Source of the DNA: an uncultured Sulfitobacter sp.
GTDB taxonomy: Bacteria; Pseudomonadota; Alphaproteobacteria; Rhodobacterales; Rhodobacteraceae
DNA: 64,000 nt
Reading direction: 5' to 3'
NCBI RefSeq assembly: GCF_947497275.1
Contig: NZ_CANMFS010000009.1
Location: 1-64,000, forward strand
Below are positions 16,702-27,196 of the stretch, in pieces. Numbering within the stretch: the stretch's first letter is position 1; each line of letters opens with the position of its first letter. The position numbers and the translations under genes were made by a program. The notes below the pieces were generated by a model. The model made no database searches. It was not told the DNA's origin and worked only from the letters and a program-made list of their open reading frames with translations.

Positions 16702-18234
16702 TTAGCGGGAGGTCCCATTTCCCTGAATGCTCAGCGCAGACGCCATGCCGGGTGCTTTGGATTCGCCGCCCAGTTTGTCACGTACGGATTTTTCAATCCG
16801 GTCACCGATGTCGCTGTCGATGTTGCGCCAATATTCAAACGCCCGCTTGAGGACCTTTTCGCTGACACCATCGCACAGGTGGCCGGTGACGTTCCCGACG
16901 AGACGCTCACGTTCGGCATCGTCCATGACATCACGCACCAGAATACCGGCCTGCGTCCAGTCGTCATCGTCCTCGCGCAGGGTGTATGCCGCGCGGACCA
17001 TGTCGCCATCCGAATGCCAAAGTCCAGCTTCGGCACCGGGGGTGGGGTGTGCCGCAGGACCCCCATACGAATTCGGAGCATAGACCGGATCGCTGATCTT
17101 TTCCGTGCGCAGCGCGCCGTCCTTGGTATAGGAGTGTACCGGTGACTGCGGCTTGTTCACCGGAATTTGCTTGTAGTTCACGCCAAGCCGGGCCCGGTGC
17201 GCATCCGAATAGGAAAATCCACGCGCGAGCAGCATTTTGTCGGGCGACAGACCAACGCCAGGCACCATATTGTTGGGCTCAAAGGCGGCCTGTTCAATCT
17301 CTGTGTGGAAATCAGTAGGATTGCGGTCCAGTACAAGTTTACCCACTTCGATCAACGGATAATCGTCGTGTGGCCAGATCTTGGTCAGATCGAACGGGTT
17401 GATCCGGTAGGTCTTGGCCTCTTCATAAGGCATGATCTGCCATTTCAGCGTCCAACTCGGGTAATTACCATCCTGAATGTTGTTGAACAGATCGCGGCGG
17501 TGATAGTCGCCATCGGCCCCCGCAAGTTTGTCGGCCTCTTCCTGCGTCAGGTGCGCATTCCCATCGCCCAGATCCGTGTGGAAGTGAAACTTGACCCAGA
17601 ACTTTTCGCCCGCCTCGTTGACCAGCGAATAGGTGTGGCTGGAATAGCCGTTCATCTCGCGCCAGGTTTTCGGAATCCCGCGATCCCCCATCAAATAGGC
17701 GACCTGATGCGCGCTTTCGGGTGACAGGGTCCAGAAGTCCCACTGCATGTCATGATCGCGCATGTTGTTGTCCGCACGTCGTTTCTGACTGCGGATGAAT
17801 TGCTGAAACTTGATCGGGTCGCGGACAAAGAACACCGGCGTGTTGTTGCCCACCATGTCAAAGATGCCTTCTTCCGTGTACATCTTGATCGAAAACCCGC
17901 GCGGGTCGCGCCATGTGTCGGGGCTGCCGCGTTCACCCGCAACGGTCGAGAACCGCATTACCGTGTCTGTACGGGCACCGGGCTGAAACACTTTGGCCTT
18001 GGTATATTTCGAAACATCCTGGGTAACTTCGAAATACCCAAAGGCGCCGGAGCCTTTGGCGTGCGGCTGGCGTTCCGGGATCCGCTCACGGTTGAAATTC
18101 GCCATCTGCTCAAGCAGATAATGATCGTGAAGTACGATCGGCCCGTCAGGCCCGACCGTGAGCGAATGTTCATCACTTTGCACGGGGATGCCGGCGTCAG
18201 TGGTGGTCGGCGGTACAGGTTTCTCGTCAGACAT
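16702..18234 (-). CDS. Monofunctional heme catalase
   Basis: Catalase, breaking hydrogen peroxide into water and oxygen in the cytoplasm. The 510-residue protein is of the small-subunit length. It carries the distal His58 in [18 protein letters not shown], the active-site signature [27 protein letters not shown], and the proximal heme-ligand region [14 protein letters not shown] with the Tyr. The start [15 protein letters not shown] is the only good one. It diverges from pheS; no OxyR gene is adjacent, so control is not visible. No fused C-terminal class I amidotransferase domain, so not the large-subunit KatE type. Confidence 0.96.
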   Translation of the reverse strand: MSDEKPVPPTTTDAGIPVQSDEHSLTVGPDGPIVLHDHYLLEQMANFNRERIPERQPHAKGSGAFGYFEVTQDVSKYTKAKVFQPGARTDTVMRFSTVAGERGSPDTWRDPRGFSIKMYTEEGIFDMVGNNTPVFFVRDPIKFQQFIRSQKRRADNNMRDHDMQWDFWTLSPESAHQVAYLMGDRGIPKTWREMNGYSSHTYSLVNEAGEKFWVKFHFHTDLGDGNAHLTQEEADKLAGADGDYHRRDLFNNIQDGNYPSWTLKWQIMPYEEAKTYRINPFDLTKIWPHDDYPLIEVGKLVLDRNPTDFHTEIEQAAFEPNNMVPGVGLSPDKMLLARGFSYSDAHRARLGVNYKQIPVNKPQSPVHSYTKDGALRTEKISDPVYAPNSYGGPAAHPTPGAEAGLWHSDGDMVRAAYTLREDDDDWTQAGILVRDVMDDAERERLVGNVTGHLCDGVSEKVLKRAFEYWRNIDSDIGDRIEKSVRDKLGGESKAPGMASALSIQGNGTSR

Positions 18235-18371
18235 AGGTACTTCTCATTTTTGGTTGAATTTACGGCTCAACGGGCCAGGTGCTCAGAAGGTTCCCCGTTT
18301 TCCACGCCGATGCGCTGTCTTGCAATCGTGTGAACCTGCCGGTAGCAGGAAGAAAACCTGTCGGAGCTGTC

Positions 18372-19445
18372 ATGGAAGACCTTCAAAAGAAATATCTCGA
18401 CCTGATTGCAGGGGCAGCGGACGAGTCCACCCTGGAGGATTTGCGTCTCCAAGCCGTCGGCAAGAAAGGCGAAATCAGCCTGAAGATGCGCGAACTGGGT
18501 AGAATGTCGCCCGAAGAGCGTCAGATCGCCGGTCCTGCGCTGAATGCGCTCAAGGATGAGATCAACAGCGCATTGGCGGCGAAAAAGGCAGCCTTGGGTG
18601 ATGCGGCGCTGGATGAACGTCTGCGCTCTGAATGGCTGGACGTGACATTGCCGGGTCGCTTACGCCCGATGGGCACGATCCATCCCGTGTCTCAGGTCAC
18701 CGAAGAACTGACCGCGATTTTCGCCGAGATGGGATTTTCGGTGGCCGAGGGGCCGCGCATCGACACCGACTGGTACAACTTCGATGCGCTCAACATCCCC
18801 GGTCACCATCCCGCGCGCGCCGAGATGGATACGTTCTATATGGCGCGTGCGGAAGGTGACAGCCGCCCGCCGCACGTGCTGCGCACCCATACAAGCCCGG
18901 TACAGATCCGCACGATGGAAGCCGAGGGCGCGCCGCTGCGGATCATCTGTCCCGGCGGTGTCTACCGCGCCGATTACGACCAGACCCATACGCCGATGTT
19001 CCATCAGGTCGAAGGGCTGGCGATTGACAAAAACATCTCCATGGCGAACCTGAAATGGACGCTGGAGGAGTTCTTCTCGGCGTTCTTCGAGATCGACAGC
19101 ATCAAGACCCGCTTTCGCGCGTCGCACTTCCCCTTCACCGAGCCTTCGGCGGAAGTCGACATCCAGTGCTCATGGGTCGACGGCCAGTTGCGCATCGGCG
19201 AAGGCGACGGCTGGATGGAAGTCCTTGGCTCCGGCATGGTGCACCCCAAGGTGCTGGCGGCGGGCGGGATCGACCCGGACGTCTGGCAGGGCTTTGCCTT
19301 TGGCATGGGAATCGACCGGATCGCGATGTTGAAATACGGCATCCCCGATTTGCGTGCGTTCTTTGATTCAGACCTGCGCTGGCTGCGGCACTATGGGTTT
19401 GCTTCGCTGGATCAGCCGAATTTGCATGGTGGGTTGAGTAGGTGA
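18372..19445 (+). CDS. pheS: Phenylalanine--tRNA ligase alpha subunit
   Basis: The catalytic alpha subunit of the alpha2-beta2 PheRS. It has 357 residues with the N-terminal coiled coil ([20 protein letters not shown]), then class II motifs: motif 1 near [12 protein letters not shown], motif 2 [11 protein letters not shown] and motif 3 [14 protein letters not shown]. The start is at the conserved MEDLQ. It is unusual that the next gene is not pheT: an unknown gene overlaps the stop (GTGA) and pheT follows that. Confidence 0.98.
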   Translation: MEDLQKKYLDLIAGAADESTLEDLRLQAVGKKGEISLKMRELGRMSPEERQIAGPALNALKDEINSALAAKKAALGDAALDERLRSEWLDVTLPGRLRPMGTIHPVSQVTEELTAIFAEMGFSVAEGPRIDTDWYNFDALNIPGHHPARAEMDTFYMARAEGDSRPPHVLRTHTSPVQIRTMEAEGAPLRIICPGGVYRADYDQTHTPMFHQVEGLAIDKNISMANLKWTLEEFFSAFFEIDSIKTRFRASHFPFTEPSAEVDIQCSWVDGQLRIGEGDGWMEVLGSGMVHPKVLAAGGIDPDVWQGFAFGMGIDRIAMLKYGIPDLRAFFDSDLRWLRHYGFASLDQPNLHGGLSR

Positions 19446-19885
19446 TCGACCTAACCAGTCCAGAGGTCGTTGCGGCATTTATCGTCGTCATATTTACTGC
19501 AATTGGCTATCAGTTTCAGCGATATTTCGACCGAGTAGACGCACGCCGCACCAGAGCGGCAAGCGCATCAGAAGAAGTACTTGAAGCCATTGCTGTGTTG
19601 GCTTCGGCTCATCTTAAAAATACCGGAATGCAGGAAGCTCAGACACAATATGCTGTATCACGGATGAAGTTCTCTTCGATCGCCAATGATGAGGTGGCTC
19701 GACGTCTGGGAGAGTTGGACAAACATTTTTCAGGCGGGCATCTTTCAGACCCCTCCACGATCAATGAGTGTATTTCTGAACTTATCTTAGAGATACGCAA
19801 GCAGACTATGGGAAAGACCGGTCTTTCAAATTCGGAAGTACTTGCGTTGACCCCATTTAAGGAAATTAAGGGCAATTTGAAATGA
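19442..19885 (+). CDS. Unknown membrane-anchored protein between pheS and pheT
   Basis: A 147-residue protein of no recognised family. One N-terminal transmembrane helix is predicted (about residues 9-25, [17 protein letters not shown]), followed by a basic stretch [13 protein letters not shown] and a soluble, helix-rich cytosolic domain. Its GTG start overlaps the pheS stop and its stop overlaps the pheT start (ATGA), so it is translationally coupled on both sides. Its composition differs from its neighbours: by eye the GC content is in the high forties and codons such as CTT, ATA and TTA are frequent. This suggests a horizontally acquired gene inserted precisely between the two synthetase genes without breaking coupling. 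Function unknown. Confidence 0.8.
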   Translation: MIDLTSPEVVAAFIVVIFTAIGYQFQRYFDRVDARRTRAASASEEVLEAIAVLASAHLKNTGMQEAQTQYAVSRMKFSSIANDEVARRLGELDKHFSGGHLSDPSTINECISELILEIRKQTMGKTGLSNSEVLALTPFKEIKGNLK

Positions 19886-22281
19886 AGTTCACTCTTTCCT
19901 GGCTCAAGGATCACCTCGATACCACCGCCTCCGTAGACGAGATCACCTATGCCCTGACCGACCTTGGCCTTGAGGTTGAGGGGGTCGAGGATCGTGGGGC
20001 GAAGCTGCGTGACTTTACCATCGGCTATGTCAAATCGGCGGAAAAGCATCCCGATGCGGACCGGCTCAAGGTGTGTCAGGTCGAGACGGACGAGGGGCTG
20101 CAACAGATCATCTGTGGTGCGCCCAATGCGCGGGAGGGGATTACTGTCGTGATCGCCAAACCCGGCGTTTACGTGCCCGGCATCGACACCACCATCGGCG
20201 TGGGCAAAATCCGAGGGATCGAGAGTTTCGGCATGATGGCTTCCGAGCGGGAGCTGGAACTGTCCGAGGAGCATGACGGGATTATCGAGCTGCCCTCGGG
20301 CAATGTCGGTGACAGCTTTGCCGACTGGCTGGCCGAGAACGACCCTGCCAAGGTCGATCCTGTGATCGAAATCGCGATCACGCCGAACCGCCCCGATGCG
20401 CTGGGCGTGCGCGGCATCGCGCGCGATCTGGCCGCGCGGGGGCTGGGCAAGCTGAAAAAGCGCGATTGCGATGCGGTGGAAGGGTCTTTTGCCTGCCCTG
20501 TGTCCGTGACCATCGACGAAGATACGCTTGAGCAATGCCCGGTGTTCTATGGCCGCGTGATCCGGGGCGTCAGAAACGGCCCGTCGCCGCAGTGGTTGCA
20601 GGATCTGTTGCGCGCCATCGGCCTGCGTCCGATCAGCTTCTTGGTGGATGTGACGAATTTCTTCACGTTCGACCGCAACCGGCCCTTGCATGTCTTCGAC
20701 GCCGACAGGATCGCAGGCAATGCATTGCGCGTACACCGCGCGGCGGGCGGCGAGACGTTGGAGGCGCTGGACGACAAAACCTACACCCTGTCCGAAGGGA
20801 TGACCGTCATTTCCGATAGCCAAGGTGTCGAAAGCCTTGCCGGTGTGATCGGCGGCGCACCGACGGGTGTGACCGACGAGACGGTCAACGTCTTCATCGA
20901 GTCGGCCTATTTCGATCCGGTGCGCACCGCCTACACGGGCCGCGCGCTAAAGATCAATTCGGACGCGCGCTATCGCTTCGAGCGGGGGATCGACCCGGAA
21001 TGGACGCCCTACGGCATCGAACACGTGACGCGGATGATCCTCGATCACGCGGGCGGGGACGCCTCCGAAGTGGTGGTGGCGGGCAAGGTGCCGAACATCG
21101 CGCGGGCCTACAAGCTGGACACCAAGCGGGTGATTTCACTGGTGGGGATGGAGATCCCGGAGAGCGAGCAGCGCCAGACGCTGACCGCGCTGGGCTTTCG
21201 TCTCGAAGGGGACATGGCCCATGTGCCAAGCTGGCGGCCGGATGTGCAAGGTGAGGCCGATCTGGTCGAAGAGGTCGCGCGCATCGCGTCGTTGACCAAG
21301 CTTGAGGGCCGTCCGCTGCCGCGCCTGAGCACCGGCGTGCCCCGGCCTGTTCTTTCCCCCGCGCAGAAACGTGAAACCGCGGCGCGTCGGATGGCGGCGG
21401 CGTTGGGCTACCATGAATGCGTGAGCTACAGCTTTATTGATCAGAAAAGCGCGGCGCTGTTCGGTGGCGGAACCGATGCCACGCAGCTTGAAAACCCGAT
21501 CAGCACCGATATGAGCCATATGCGCCCTGCGCTGTTACCCGGTCTATTGCAGGCAGCGGCCCGCAATCAAGCGCGCGGTTTTGCCGACATGGCGCTGTTC
21601 GAGGTGGGGCCCGCGTTTCACGGCGGCGAGCCCGGCGAGCAGCATATGTTGGTCAGTGGATTGTTGGTTGGTCGCACCGGTCCCAAGGATGTTCTGGGGG
21701 CCGCGCGCGACGTCGATGTCTTTGACGTCAAAGCCGATGCCGAGGCCATTCTGGCCGCCATTGGCGCGCCTGCAAAGGTGCAGATCCTGCGCGGGGCTGC
21801 CGAGTGGTGGCATCCGGGACGGCATGGTATGATTTGCCTTGGTCCCAAGAAAGTGCTTGGCGTTTTCGGGGAATTGCACCCGAAAGTGTTGGCACAGATG
21901 GACGTGAAAGGGCCTGCGATGGCCTTTACCCTGTGGCCTGGCGAGGTGCCTTTGCCACGCAAATCCGGCGCCACGCGCCCGGCGCTCAAAACAAGTGATC
22001 TGCAAGCGGTCGAGCGCGATTTCGCATTTGTCGTCGATGCGCATGTCGAGGCGCTGACGCTGGTGAACGCGGCGATGGGGGCGGACAAGACGCTGATCGA
22101 AGACGTTCGAGTATTTGACGAATTCATCGGTGGCAGCCTTGGCGAGGGCAAGAAGTCACTTGCCCTTACGGTCCGGTTGCAGCCGGTAGGCCAAACGCTG
22201 AAAGATGCGGAGATCGAGGGTGTCGCGGCCAAGGTGGTCCAGAAAGTAACCAAGGCGACGGGCGGTACATTGCGCGGCTAA
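19882..22281 (+). CDS. pheT: Phenylalanine--tRNA ligase beta subunit
   Basis: The beta subunit of PheRS, 799 residues, with the N-terminal tRNA-binding EMAP-like domain (FTIGYVKSAEKHPDADRLKVC split), B3/B4 editing domain (residues about 210-390 with FFTFDRNRPLHVFD), the B5 domain and the C-terminal ferredoxin-like anticodon-binding domain (residues 700-799 with DVRVFDEFIGGSLGEGKKSL split). Length is normal and nothing is missing. Its ATG overlaps the stop of the inserted upstream gene. Confidence 0.98.
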   Translation: MKFTLSWLKDHLDTTASVDEITYALTDLGLEVEGVEDRGAKLRDFTIGYVKSAEKHPDADRLKVCQVETDEGLQQIICGAPNAREGITVVIAKPGVYVPGIDTTIGVGKIRGIESFGMMASERELELSEEHDGIIELPSGNVGDSFADWLAENDPAKVDPVIEIAITPNRPDALGVRGIARDLAARGLGKLKKRDCDAVEGSFACPVSVTIDEDTLEQCPVFYGRVIRGVRNGPSPQWLQDLLRAIGLRPISFLVDVTNFFTFDRNRPLHVFDADRIAGNALRVHRAAGGETLEALDDKTYTLSEGMTVISDSQGVESLAGVIGGAPTGVTDETVNVFIESAYFDPVRTAYTGRALKINSDARYRFERGIDPEWTPYGIEHVTRMILDHAGGDASEVVVAGKVPNIARAYKLDTKRVISLVGMEIPESEQRQTLTALGFRLEGDMAHVPSWRPDVQGEADLVEEVARIASLTKLEGRPLPRLSTGVPRPVLSPAQKRETAARRMAAALGYHECVSYSFIDQKSAALFGGGTDATQLENPISTDMSHMRPALLPGLLQAAARNQARGFADMALFEVGPAFHGGEPGEQHMLVSGLLVGRTGPKDVLGAARDVDVFDVKADAEAILAAIGAPAKVQILRGAAEWWHPGRHGMICLGPKKVLGVFGELHPKVLAQMDVKGPAMAFTLWPGEVPLPRKSGATRPALKTSDLQAVERDFAFVVDAHVEALTLVNAAMGADKTLIEDVRVFDEFIGGSLGEGKKSLALTVRLQPVGQTLKDAEIEGVAAKVVQKVTKATGGTLRG

Positions 22282-22320
22282 AGCCACGCTGCCGCGCCGC
22301 GCCGACATGGAGGAATGGCG

Positions 22321-22764
22321 ATGTTGAATGTATACCTGTCCGGCGAGATCCATACCGACTGGCGCGAGCAAATCATCGAGGGCGCGGGCGGGCTCGATCT
22401 GAGTTTCACCGGTCCCGTGACGAATCACGCGGCCAGCGACGATTGCGGTGTGTTGATCCTCGGGACGGAGCCCGACAAGTTCTGGCACGACCGGAAAGGC
22501 GCGCAGATCAACGCGATCCGGACCCGCAAGGGGATCGAGGATGCCGACGTGGTGGTGGTGCGTTTCGGCGACCAGTACAAACAGTGGAACGCCGCTTTCG
22601 ATGCCGGTTATGCAGCGGCGCTGGGCAAATCGCTGATCATTCTGCACGGGCCGGACCACGCCCATGCGCTGAAGGAAGTGGATGCCGCTGCGCTTGCCGT
22701 CGCATCTGAGCCGGCGCAAGTTGTCGCGATCCTGCGTTACGTTTTGACCGGCGCGCCGGACTGA
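22321..22764 (+). CDS. ytoQ: YtoQ family protein
   Basis: A 147-residue protein of the YtoQ family, related in fold to nucleoside 2-deoxyribosyltransferases. It shows VYLSGEIHTDWREQI at the start, TNHAASDD, and a central ADVVVVRFGDQYKQWNAAFDAG like the ligand-binding region of that fold. The second ATG is chosen because GGAGG lies seven bases before it but only two before the first ATG. Biochemical function is unproven. It follows pheT by 40 bp and may be on that transcript. Confidence 0.85.
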   Translation: MLNVYLSGEIHTDWREQIIEGAGGLDLSFTGPVTNHAASDDCGVLILGTEPDKFWHDRKGAQINAIRTRKGIEDADVVVVRFGDQYKQWNAAFDAGYAAALGKSLIILHGPDHAHALKEVDAAALAVASEPAQVVAILRYVLTGAPD

Positions 22765-22914
22765 CGCCGGATACGGCGTGCGGTGCGTTGCGGATCGAAA
22801 CTCCGTTCGGTCTTGGTCTAACTCCACGCTTCCCAAAATGCAGTATTATGCTAAGGACGCGGCACTGACGGGCAAATTCGCATTACATCGTCGTAGAATG
22901 GGACTGGGAACAAA

Positions 22915-23346
22915 ATGATTAACGAATTTAAGGATTTTATCGCCAAGGGCAATGTGATGGACCTCGCGGTCGGTATCATCATCGGCGCGGCTTTCACGGC
23001 GATCGTGAGCAGCCTTGTGGGCGATCTGATCAATCCGATCATCGGTCTGATACTGGGCGGCGTTGATTTCACGAGCATGTATGTCGTTCTGTCGGGCGAC
23101 GTCCCGGCAAACTCAGGGTTGGAGGCCGCGCGCGAAACCGGTGCGGCGATCTTTGCCTACGGCGCGTTCATCACCGCTGTAATCAACTTTCTGATCATCG
23201 CGTTCGTGGTCTTCATGCTGGTCAAGCTGGTAAACCGGATCAAGTCCGCGGCGGAAAAGCCGGATGATGTCGCGCCAACTGTCGAAACAGGGCCAAGCCA
23301 GTTGGACGTGCTTCTGGAAATCCGCGATTCGCTCGCGAAACGCTGA
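22915..23346 (+). CDS. mscL: Large-conductance mechanosensitive channel
   Basis: MscL, the pressure-release channel opened by membrane tension in osmotic downshock. The 143 residues begin with the amphipathic [20 protein letters not shown], then TM1 with the gate region [16 protein letters not shown], a periplasmic loop, TM2 ([16 protein letters not shown]) and a cytoplasmic helix at the end. Length is normal. It has its own promoter region of 150 bp and a shared terminator with the convergent ald. Confidence 0.97.
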   Translation: MINEFKDFIAKGNVMDLAVGIIIGAAFTAIVSSLVGDLINPIIGLILGGVDFTSMYVVLSGDVPANSGLEAARETGAAIFAYGAFITAVINFLIIAFVVFMLVKLVNRIKSAAEKPDDVAPTVETGPSQLDVLLEIRDSLAKR

Positions 23347-23366
23347 CCTTCCGGACCGAATTGGAG

Positions 23367-23398
23367 AAAGAGGCCGCAGCGGCGCGTGGCCTCTTTTT
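23367..23398. terminator. Bidirectional terminator between mscL and ald
   Basis: Arms AAAGAGGCC and GGCCTCTTT with a 12-base loop; T-run on the plus side (CTTTTTC) and a shorter one on the minus side. It sits between the convergent stops of mscL and ald. Confidence 0.85.
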
Positions 23399-23400
23399 CG

Positions 23401-24516
23401 TTACTTCAATGCATCTTCGGGTGACATGACGTCCAGACCCAGCGCTTTGCCGACTGCCTCGTAGGTGACGTGACCCGCGTGCACGTTGAGCCCGGCCAGC
23501 AGGTGGGGATCATCTGCGCAGGCCTTTTTCCAGCCTTTGTCGGCCAGTGCGAGCATGAACGGCATCGTCGCGTTGCCAAGCGCAATGGTCGAGGTGCGCG
23601 CGACCGCACCGGGCATGTTGGCCACGCAGTAATGCATGATGCCGTCCACCTCATAGATCGGATCCTGGTGCGTGGTCGCTTTGGACGTCTCGAAACAGCC
23701 CCCTTGATCTATGGCCACATCGACAAGCGCTGCACCGGTTTTCAACTCGGACAGTTGCGCGCGGGTGATCAGTTTGGGTGCAGCGGCCCCGGGAACCAGC
23801 ACGGCGCCGATGATCATCTCGGCCTGGCTGGCCAGTTCGATGGTGTTGCCCGCCGATGCAAAGCTGGTCTTGAACACGCCACCAAAGGCATCGTCGAGAT
23901 ACCGCAGCCGCGGGAGTGACCGGTCCAGTACGGTCACGTCCGCGCCCATCCCTGCCGCGATCCGTGCCGCGTGAGTGCCGACGACGCCGCCACCGATCAC
24001 GGCCACGCGGGCAGGGCCGACACCGGGCACGCCCCCCATCAGAACGCCGCGTCCGCCGTTTGCCTTTTGCAGCGTCCACGCGCCGACCTGCGGCGCGAGA
24101 CGTCCGGCGACTTCCGACATGGGTGCGAGTAAAGGTAATCCGCCTGACCTGTCTGTGACGGTTTCATAGGCGATGCAGGTTGCCCCGCTTTCGATCAGAT
24201 CGTGGGTCTGTTCAGGGTCAGGTGCAAGATGCAGGTAGGTGAACAAGAGTTGGCCTTCGCGCAGCATCTTGCGCTCGACCGCCTGCGGCTCTTTCACCTT
24301 TACGATCATGTCCGCCTGCGCGAAAACGTCCTGCGCGGTGCCAAGGATATTGGCTCCGGCGGCTTCGTAGGCACTGTCATCGAAACCGGCACCCACGCCG
24401 GCGCCGGTTTCGATCAACACCTTATGACCGTGCGAGACCGCTTCCAATGCAGCATTCGGCGTAATGCCGACGCGAAATTCCTGCGGCTTTATTTCCTTGG
24501 GGCAACCGATTTTCAT
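23401..24516 (-). CDS. ald: Alanine dehydrogenase
   Basis: NAD-dependent alanine dehydrogenase, interconverting L-alanine with pyruvate and ammonia. It has 371 residues, as usual. The N-terminal catalytic domain has [17 protein letters not shown] and FTYLHLAPD with the active-site His; the nucleotide domain has [21 protein letters not shown]. It is divergent from an Lrp/AsnC regulator, a conserved pair in alphaproteobacteria in which the regulator activates ald when alanine is present. An in-frame ATG nine codons upstream is rejected because MKIGCPKE is the conserved start. Confidence 0.97.
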   Translation of the reverse strand: MKIGCPKEIKPQEFRVGITPNAALEAVSHGHKVLIETGAGVGAGFDDSAYEAAGANILGTAQDVFAQADMIVKVKEPQAVERKMLREGQLLFTYLHLAPDPEQTHDLIESGATCIAYETVTDRSGGLPLLAPMSEVAGRLAPQVGAWTLQKANGGRGVLMGGVPGVGPARVAVIGGGVVGTHAARIAAGMGADVTVLDRSLPRLRYLDDAFGGVFKTSFASAGNTIELASQAEMIIGAVLVPGAAAPKLITRAQLSELKTGAALVDVAIDQGGCFETSKATTHQDPIYEVDGIMHYCVANMPGAVARTSTIALGNATMPFMLALADKGWKKACADDPHLLAGLNVHAGHVTYEAVGKALGLDVMSPEDALK

Positions 24517-24652
24517 AGCATTCTCCTCTATACATTGAACCAAATCATACGCCCTATACCGTGCAATAGAATGCCGATTATGGGTCGCCTCCCGTTTGAT
24601 ATTGAGGATAACCTGCGTCTAATTCATGCTTTGACGCAAAGGTTGTGCGCCT

Positions 24653-25111
24653 ATGACACTTGATGCGATTGATCGTCGCCTTCTGGCGGCGCTTCAGCGC
24701 AGCGGTCGGCTGTCCAACTCCGAGTTGTCTGAGCAGGTTCATCTGTCGCCTTCGGCGTGTCATCGGCGTGTGCAGCGGCTGGAGGCGGACGGCTATATCC
24801 GTGACTATGTGGCGCTGCTCGATCCGCGCAAGTTGGGTTTCCCAACGACCGTGTTCGTCGAGATCACGTTGCAGGGGCAGGCGGACGAGGTGCTCGACGC
24901 GTTCGAGCGGGCGGTGGCCCGGATACCCGATGTGCTGGAATGTCATCTGATGGCGGGGGCCGCGGATTATCTGTTGAAAGTCGTAGCGGAGAACACAGAG
25001 GATTTTGCGCGGATCCATCGCCAGCACCTCGCCCGATTGCCGGGGGTGGGTCAGATGCAATCGAGTTTTGCGCTCAGAACTGTGTGCAAGACGACGGCGC
25101 TTCCGGTCTGA
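24653..25111 (+). CDS. Lrp/AsnC regulator of ald (AldR-like)
   Basis: A 152-residue Lrp/AsnC protein with HTH (IDRRLLAALQRSGRLSNSEL, then LSPSACHRRVQRLE) and RAM domain (ending around MQSSFALRTV). Position and type make it the alanine-responsive activator of ald, though the name is inferred. The 136-bp gap to ald is AT-rich and holds both promoters. Confidence 0.92.
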   Translation: MTLDAIDRRLLAALQRSGRLSNSELSEQVHLSPSACHRRVQRLEADGYIRDYVALLDPRKLGFPTTVFVEITLQGQADEVLDAFERAVARIPDVLECHLMAGAADYLLKVVAENTEDFARIHRQHLARLPGVGQMQSSFALRTVCKTTALPV

Positions 25112-25211
25112 ATGCGGCGCTCGTGCATCCCGCGTGCGGATTGATATGCATCAAAGCGCCCCGGTGGCTGCCGGAATAATGCTGTTGCATCACTCAGGGG
25201 TAGGATCGGCA

Positions 25212-25940
25212 ATGATTGAAGTCAAATCAGGAACGCAAGACAATCTGCTTGAGGTGCGTATGTCCGCACCTATTACCGATAAGGATTACAAGGACGTCCT
25301 GATGCCCGCCCTCGACGCGGCGTTAGCGCGGGGTGAAACCATCAGGATGCTCGTCGTGCTCAAGGCTGGCCTCGCCGATTTCACGCTGGGCGCGTTTTGG
25401 GATGACGCCCGCATGGGAATGGGCGCATGGCGCGGGTTCGAAAGGATCGCGATTGTGACCGCCGACGGATTCATGGCGCGCACGATACGCGCGTTTTCCA
25501 TTTTGATGCCGTGCCCCGTTTCGGTGTTCGAGCCGTATTCGGAGGATGAAGCGCGCCTGTGGCTTTTCGAATCACTGGGTGCGATTCATCAGGAGGATCT
25601 GGGGAACGGCGCACTGCACATCAGCCTTTTGGGAAAAATCGAAGCCGGCGTTTACGCCAAGGAGACGGAGGATCTGAACGCGTTCGTTCGCAAGAACGAG
25701 CACTTTCGCCTGTTGTTGGACATCCGCCGGTTTGACGGGTGGCAGGGGCTTGGCGGGATGGCATCTCATTTCCGCGTCGTGCGCGATCATGTTGGCCAGT
25801 TGGACAAGGCGGCTGTGGTGGGGGACAAAGGTTGGCAAGGAATGGTCGTACAGGTGGTCAAGCGCCTGATCGGCACGGAAGCACGATATTTCGAGAACAA
25901 TGAATTCGACGCGGCCAAGGCCTGGATCACGTCGGATTAG
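25212..25940 (+). CDS. Tandem SpoIIAA/STAS-like protein
   Basis: A 242-residue protein made of two consecutive SpoIIAA-like (STAS fold) domains, roughly residues 1-118 and 119-242. Each has the pattern of a beta-rich start, a helix with an acidic-hydrophobic repeat, a motif like RMLVVLKAGLADF or RLLLDIRRFDGW, and a C-terminal FDAAKAW/EDEARLW segment. Single-domain relatives are common in marine bacteria and their function is not known; some bind lipids. The ATG used has a weak ribosome site; another in-frame ATG lies 11 codons earlier. It stands downstream of the ald regulator, not obviously related. Confidence 0.8.
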   Translation: MIEVKSGTQDNLLEVRMSAPITDKDYKDVLMPALDAALARGETIRMLVVLKAGLADFTLGAFWDDARMGMGAWRGFERIAIVTADGFMARTIRAFSILMPCPVSVFEPYSEDEARLWLFESLGAIHQEDLGNGALHISLLGKIEAGVYAKETEDLNAFVRKNEHFRLLLDIRRFDGWQGLGGMASHFRVVRDHVGQLDKAAVVGDKGWQGMVVQVVKRLIGTEARYFENNEFDAAKAWITSD

Positions 25941-25961
25941 GGCCGATCATCTCTTGAATGA

Positions 25962-25996
25962 ACAAAAGCCCCCGACACCTTGCGGTATCGGGGGCT
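25962..25996 (-). terminator. Intrinsic terminator of rpsU
   Basis: Stem AGCCCCCGATACC / GGTGTCGGGGGCT (one mismatch) followed on the minus strand by TTTGTT, 32 bp beyond the rpsU stop. It probably also serves the convergent STAS gene. Confidence 0.8.
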
Positions 25997-26027
25997 CGTA
26001 TTCTTTGCATCGCAAAAAGGGTATGAT

Positions 26028-26234
26028 TTACATCATGCCTTCGCGCTGCGCTTTCTTGCGTGCCAGCTTGCGGGCACGGCGGATCGCTTCGGCTTTCTCG
26101 CGTGCTTTTTTCTCGGACGGCTTCTCGAAATGTTGCTTGAGCTTCATTTCACGAAACACACCTTCGCGCTGAAGTTTTTTCTTCAGGGCGCGCAGCGCTT
26201 GATCGACGTTATTGTCGCGAACACTAACCTGCAT
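26028..26234 (-). CDS. rpsU: 30S ribosomal protein S21
   Basis: The 68-residue S21, needed for initiation on the 30S subunit. It is strongly basic: [20 protein letters not shown], then [18 protein letters not shown] and an Arg/Lys-rich end. It is divergent from the COQ9 gene, an arrangement common in alphaproteobacteria. Confidence 0.97.
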   Translation of the reverse strand: MQVSVRDNNVDQALRALKKKLQREGVFREMKLKQHFEKPSEKKAREKAEAIRRARKLARKKAQREGMM

Positions 26235-26341
26235 GTGGTTTTCACCACCTTTCTAGTTGAGTTGCAAAAATTTGCAGGAGTGGCCTCTTAGCAAACACGT
26301 GCTATCTTGTCCAGTGCCCCGTTGTTCAAGGAGATACCACC

Positions 26342-27043
26342 ATGACCGATGCCCCCATCCCGCCCAAGGACCGATTGTTGCAGGCCGCATTGATGCATGT
26401 GCCGTTCGATGGCTGGTCGCAGGCGACTTTCGATGCCGCGGTGCAGGACGCCGATATCGACCGGACCGTCGCGCAAAGCCTGTGTCCACGCGGTGCTGTC
26501 GATCTGGCACTGCATTACCACGTCAAAGGAGATCAGGAGATGTTGGCGCGGCTGCGCGCGGCGGATCTCGACGAGATGCGGTTCCGCGACCGGATTGCGG
26601 CTGCGGCGCGCTTCCGGCTCGAAGCGGTCGAGGACAAGGAAGTCGTGCGCCGCGGCACGACCCTGTTCGCGCTGCCGATGTATGCGGCGGACGGGACCAA
26701 AGCGATCTGGGGTACCGCCGACGCAATCTGGGACGCGCTGGGCGACACGTCCGAAGACGTGAACTGGTACACGAAACGCGCGACGCTTGGCGGTGTGTAT
26801 TCCGCGACGGTGCTGTACTGGCTGGGCGATACCAGCGAGGGTCACGCGGCGACATGGGCGTTTCTGGACAGGCGGATCGACAACGTGATGCAGATCGAAA
26901 AGCTCAAGGCGCAAGTCAACGAAAATCCGGTCCTGAGTAAACTCATGGCCGGGCCGAACTGGGTGATGGGCCACGTGAAGGCACCGCAGCGGATGCCGCG
27001 CTCGGGATTGCCGGGGAGCTGGACCCGCCCACGCCACGATTGA
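26342..27043 (+). CDS. COQ9 family protein
   Basis: A 233-residue COQ9 homologue. In mitochondria and bacteria COQ9 is a lipid-binding, TetR-like fold protein that assists ubiquinone hydroxylation. The N-terminal part looks TetR-like (PPKDRLLQAALMHVPFDGWS) and the core shows DVNWYTKRATLGGVYSATVLYWLGD split, the family signature. AAGGAG precedes the ATG. It is divergent from rpsU. Confidence 0.9.
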   Translation: MTDAPIPPKDRLLQAALMHVPFDGWSQATFDAAVQDADIDRTVAQSLCPRGAVDLALHYHVKGDQEMLARLRAADLDEMRFRDRIAAAARFRLEAVEDKEVVRRGTTLFALPMYAADGTKAIWGTADAIWDALGDTSEDVNWYTKRATLGGVYSATVLYWLGDTSEGHAATWAFLDRRIDNVMQIEKLKAQVNENPVLSKLMAGPNWVMGHVKAPQRMPRSGLPGSWTRPRHD

Positions 27044-27196
27044 TCCGGCCGCCCATACGCACCACCCTCAAAGGTCGAGACATGGAATTGTCGCCTCCGT
27101 CTGGCGCCTCACATCTATCTTCGTGCATTCAGAGCTTTCGGCGGCGCGGACGGGCTGGTACATCGCGGATAGATTTTGCGGTCCGGGGTTTGTACG

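Noticed and set aside
27113..27178. BioR-like sites (ATCTAT words) before bioM
   Set aside because: Only the six-base core matches the TTATMTATAA-type operator; not enough to call.
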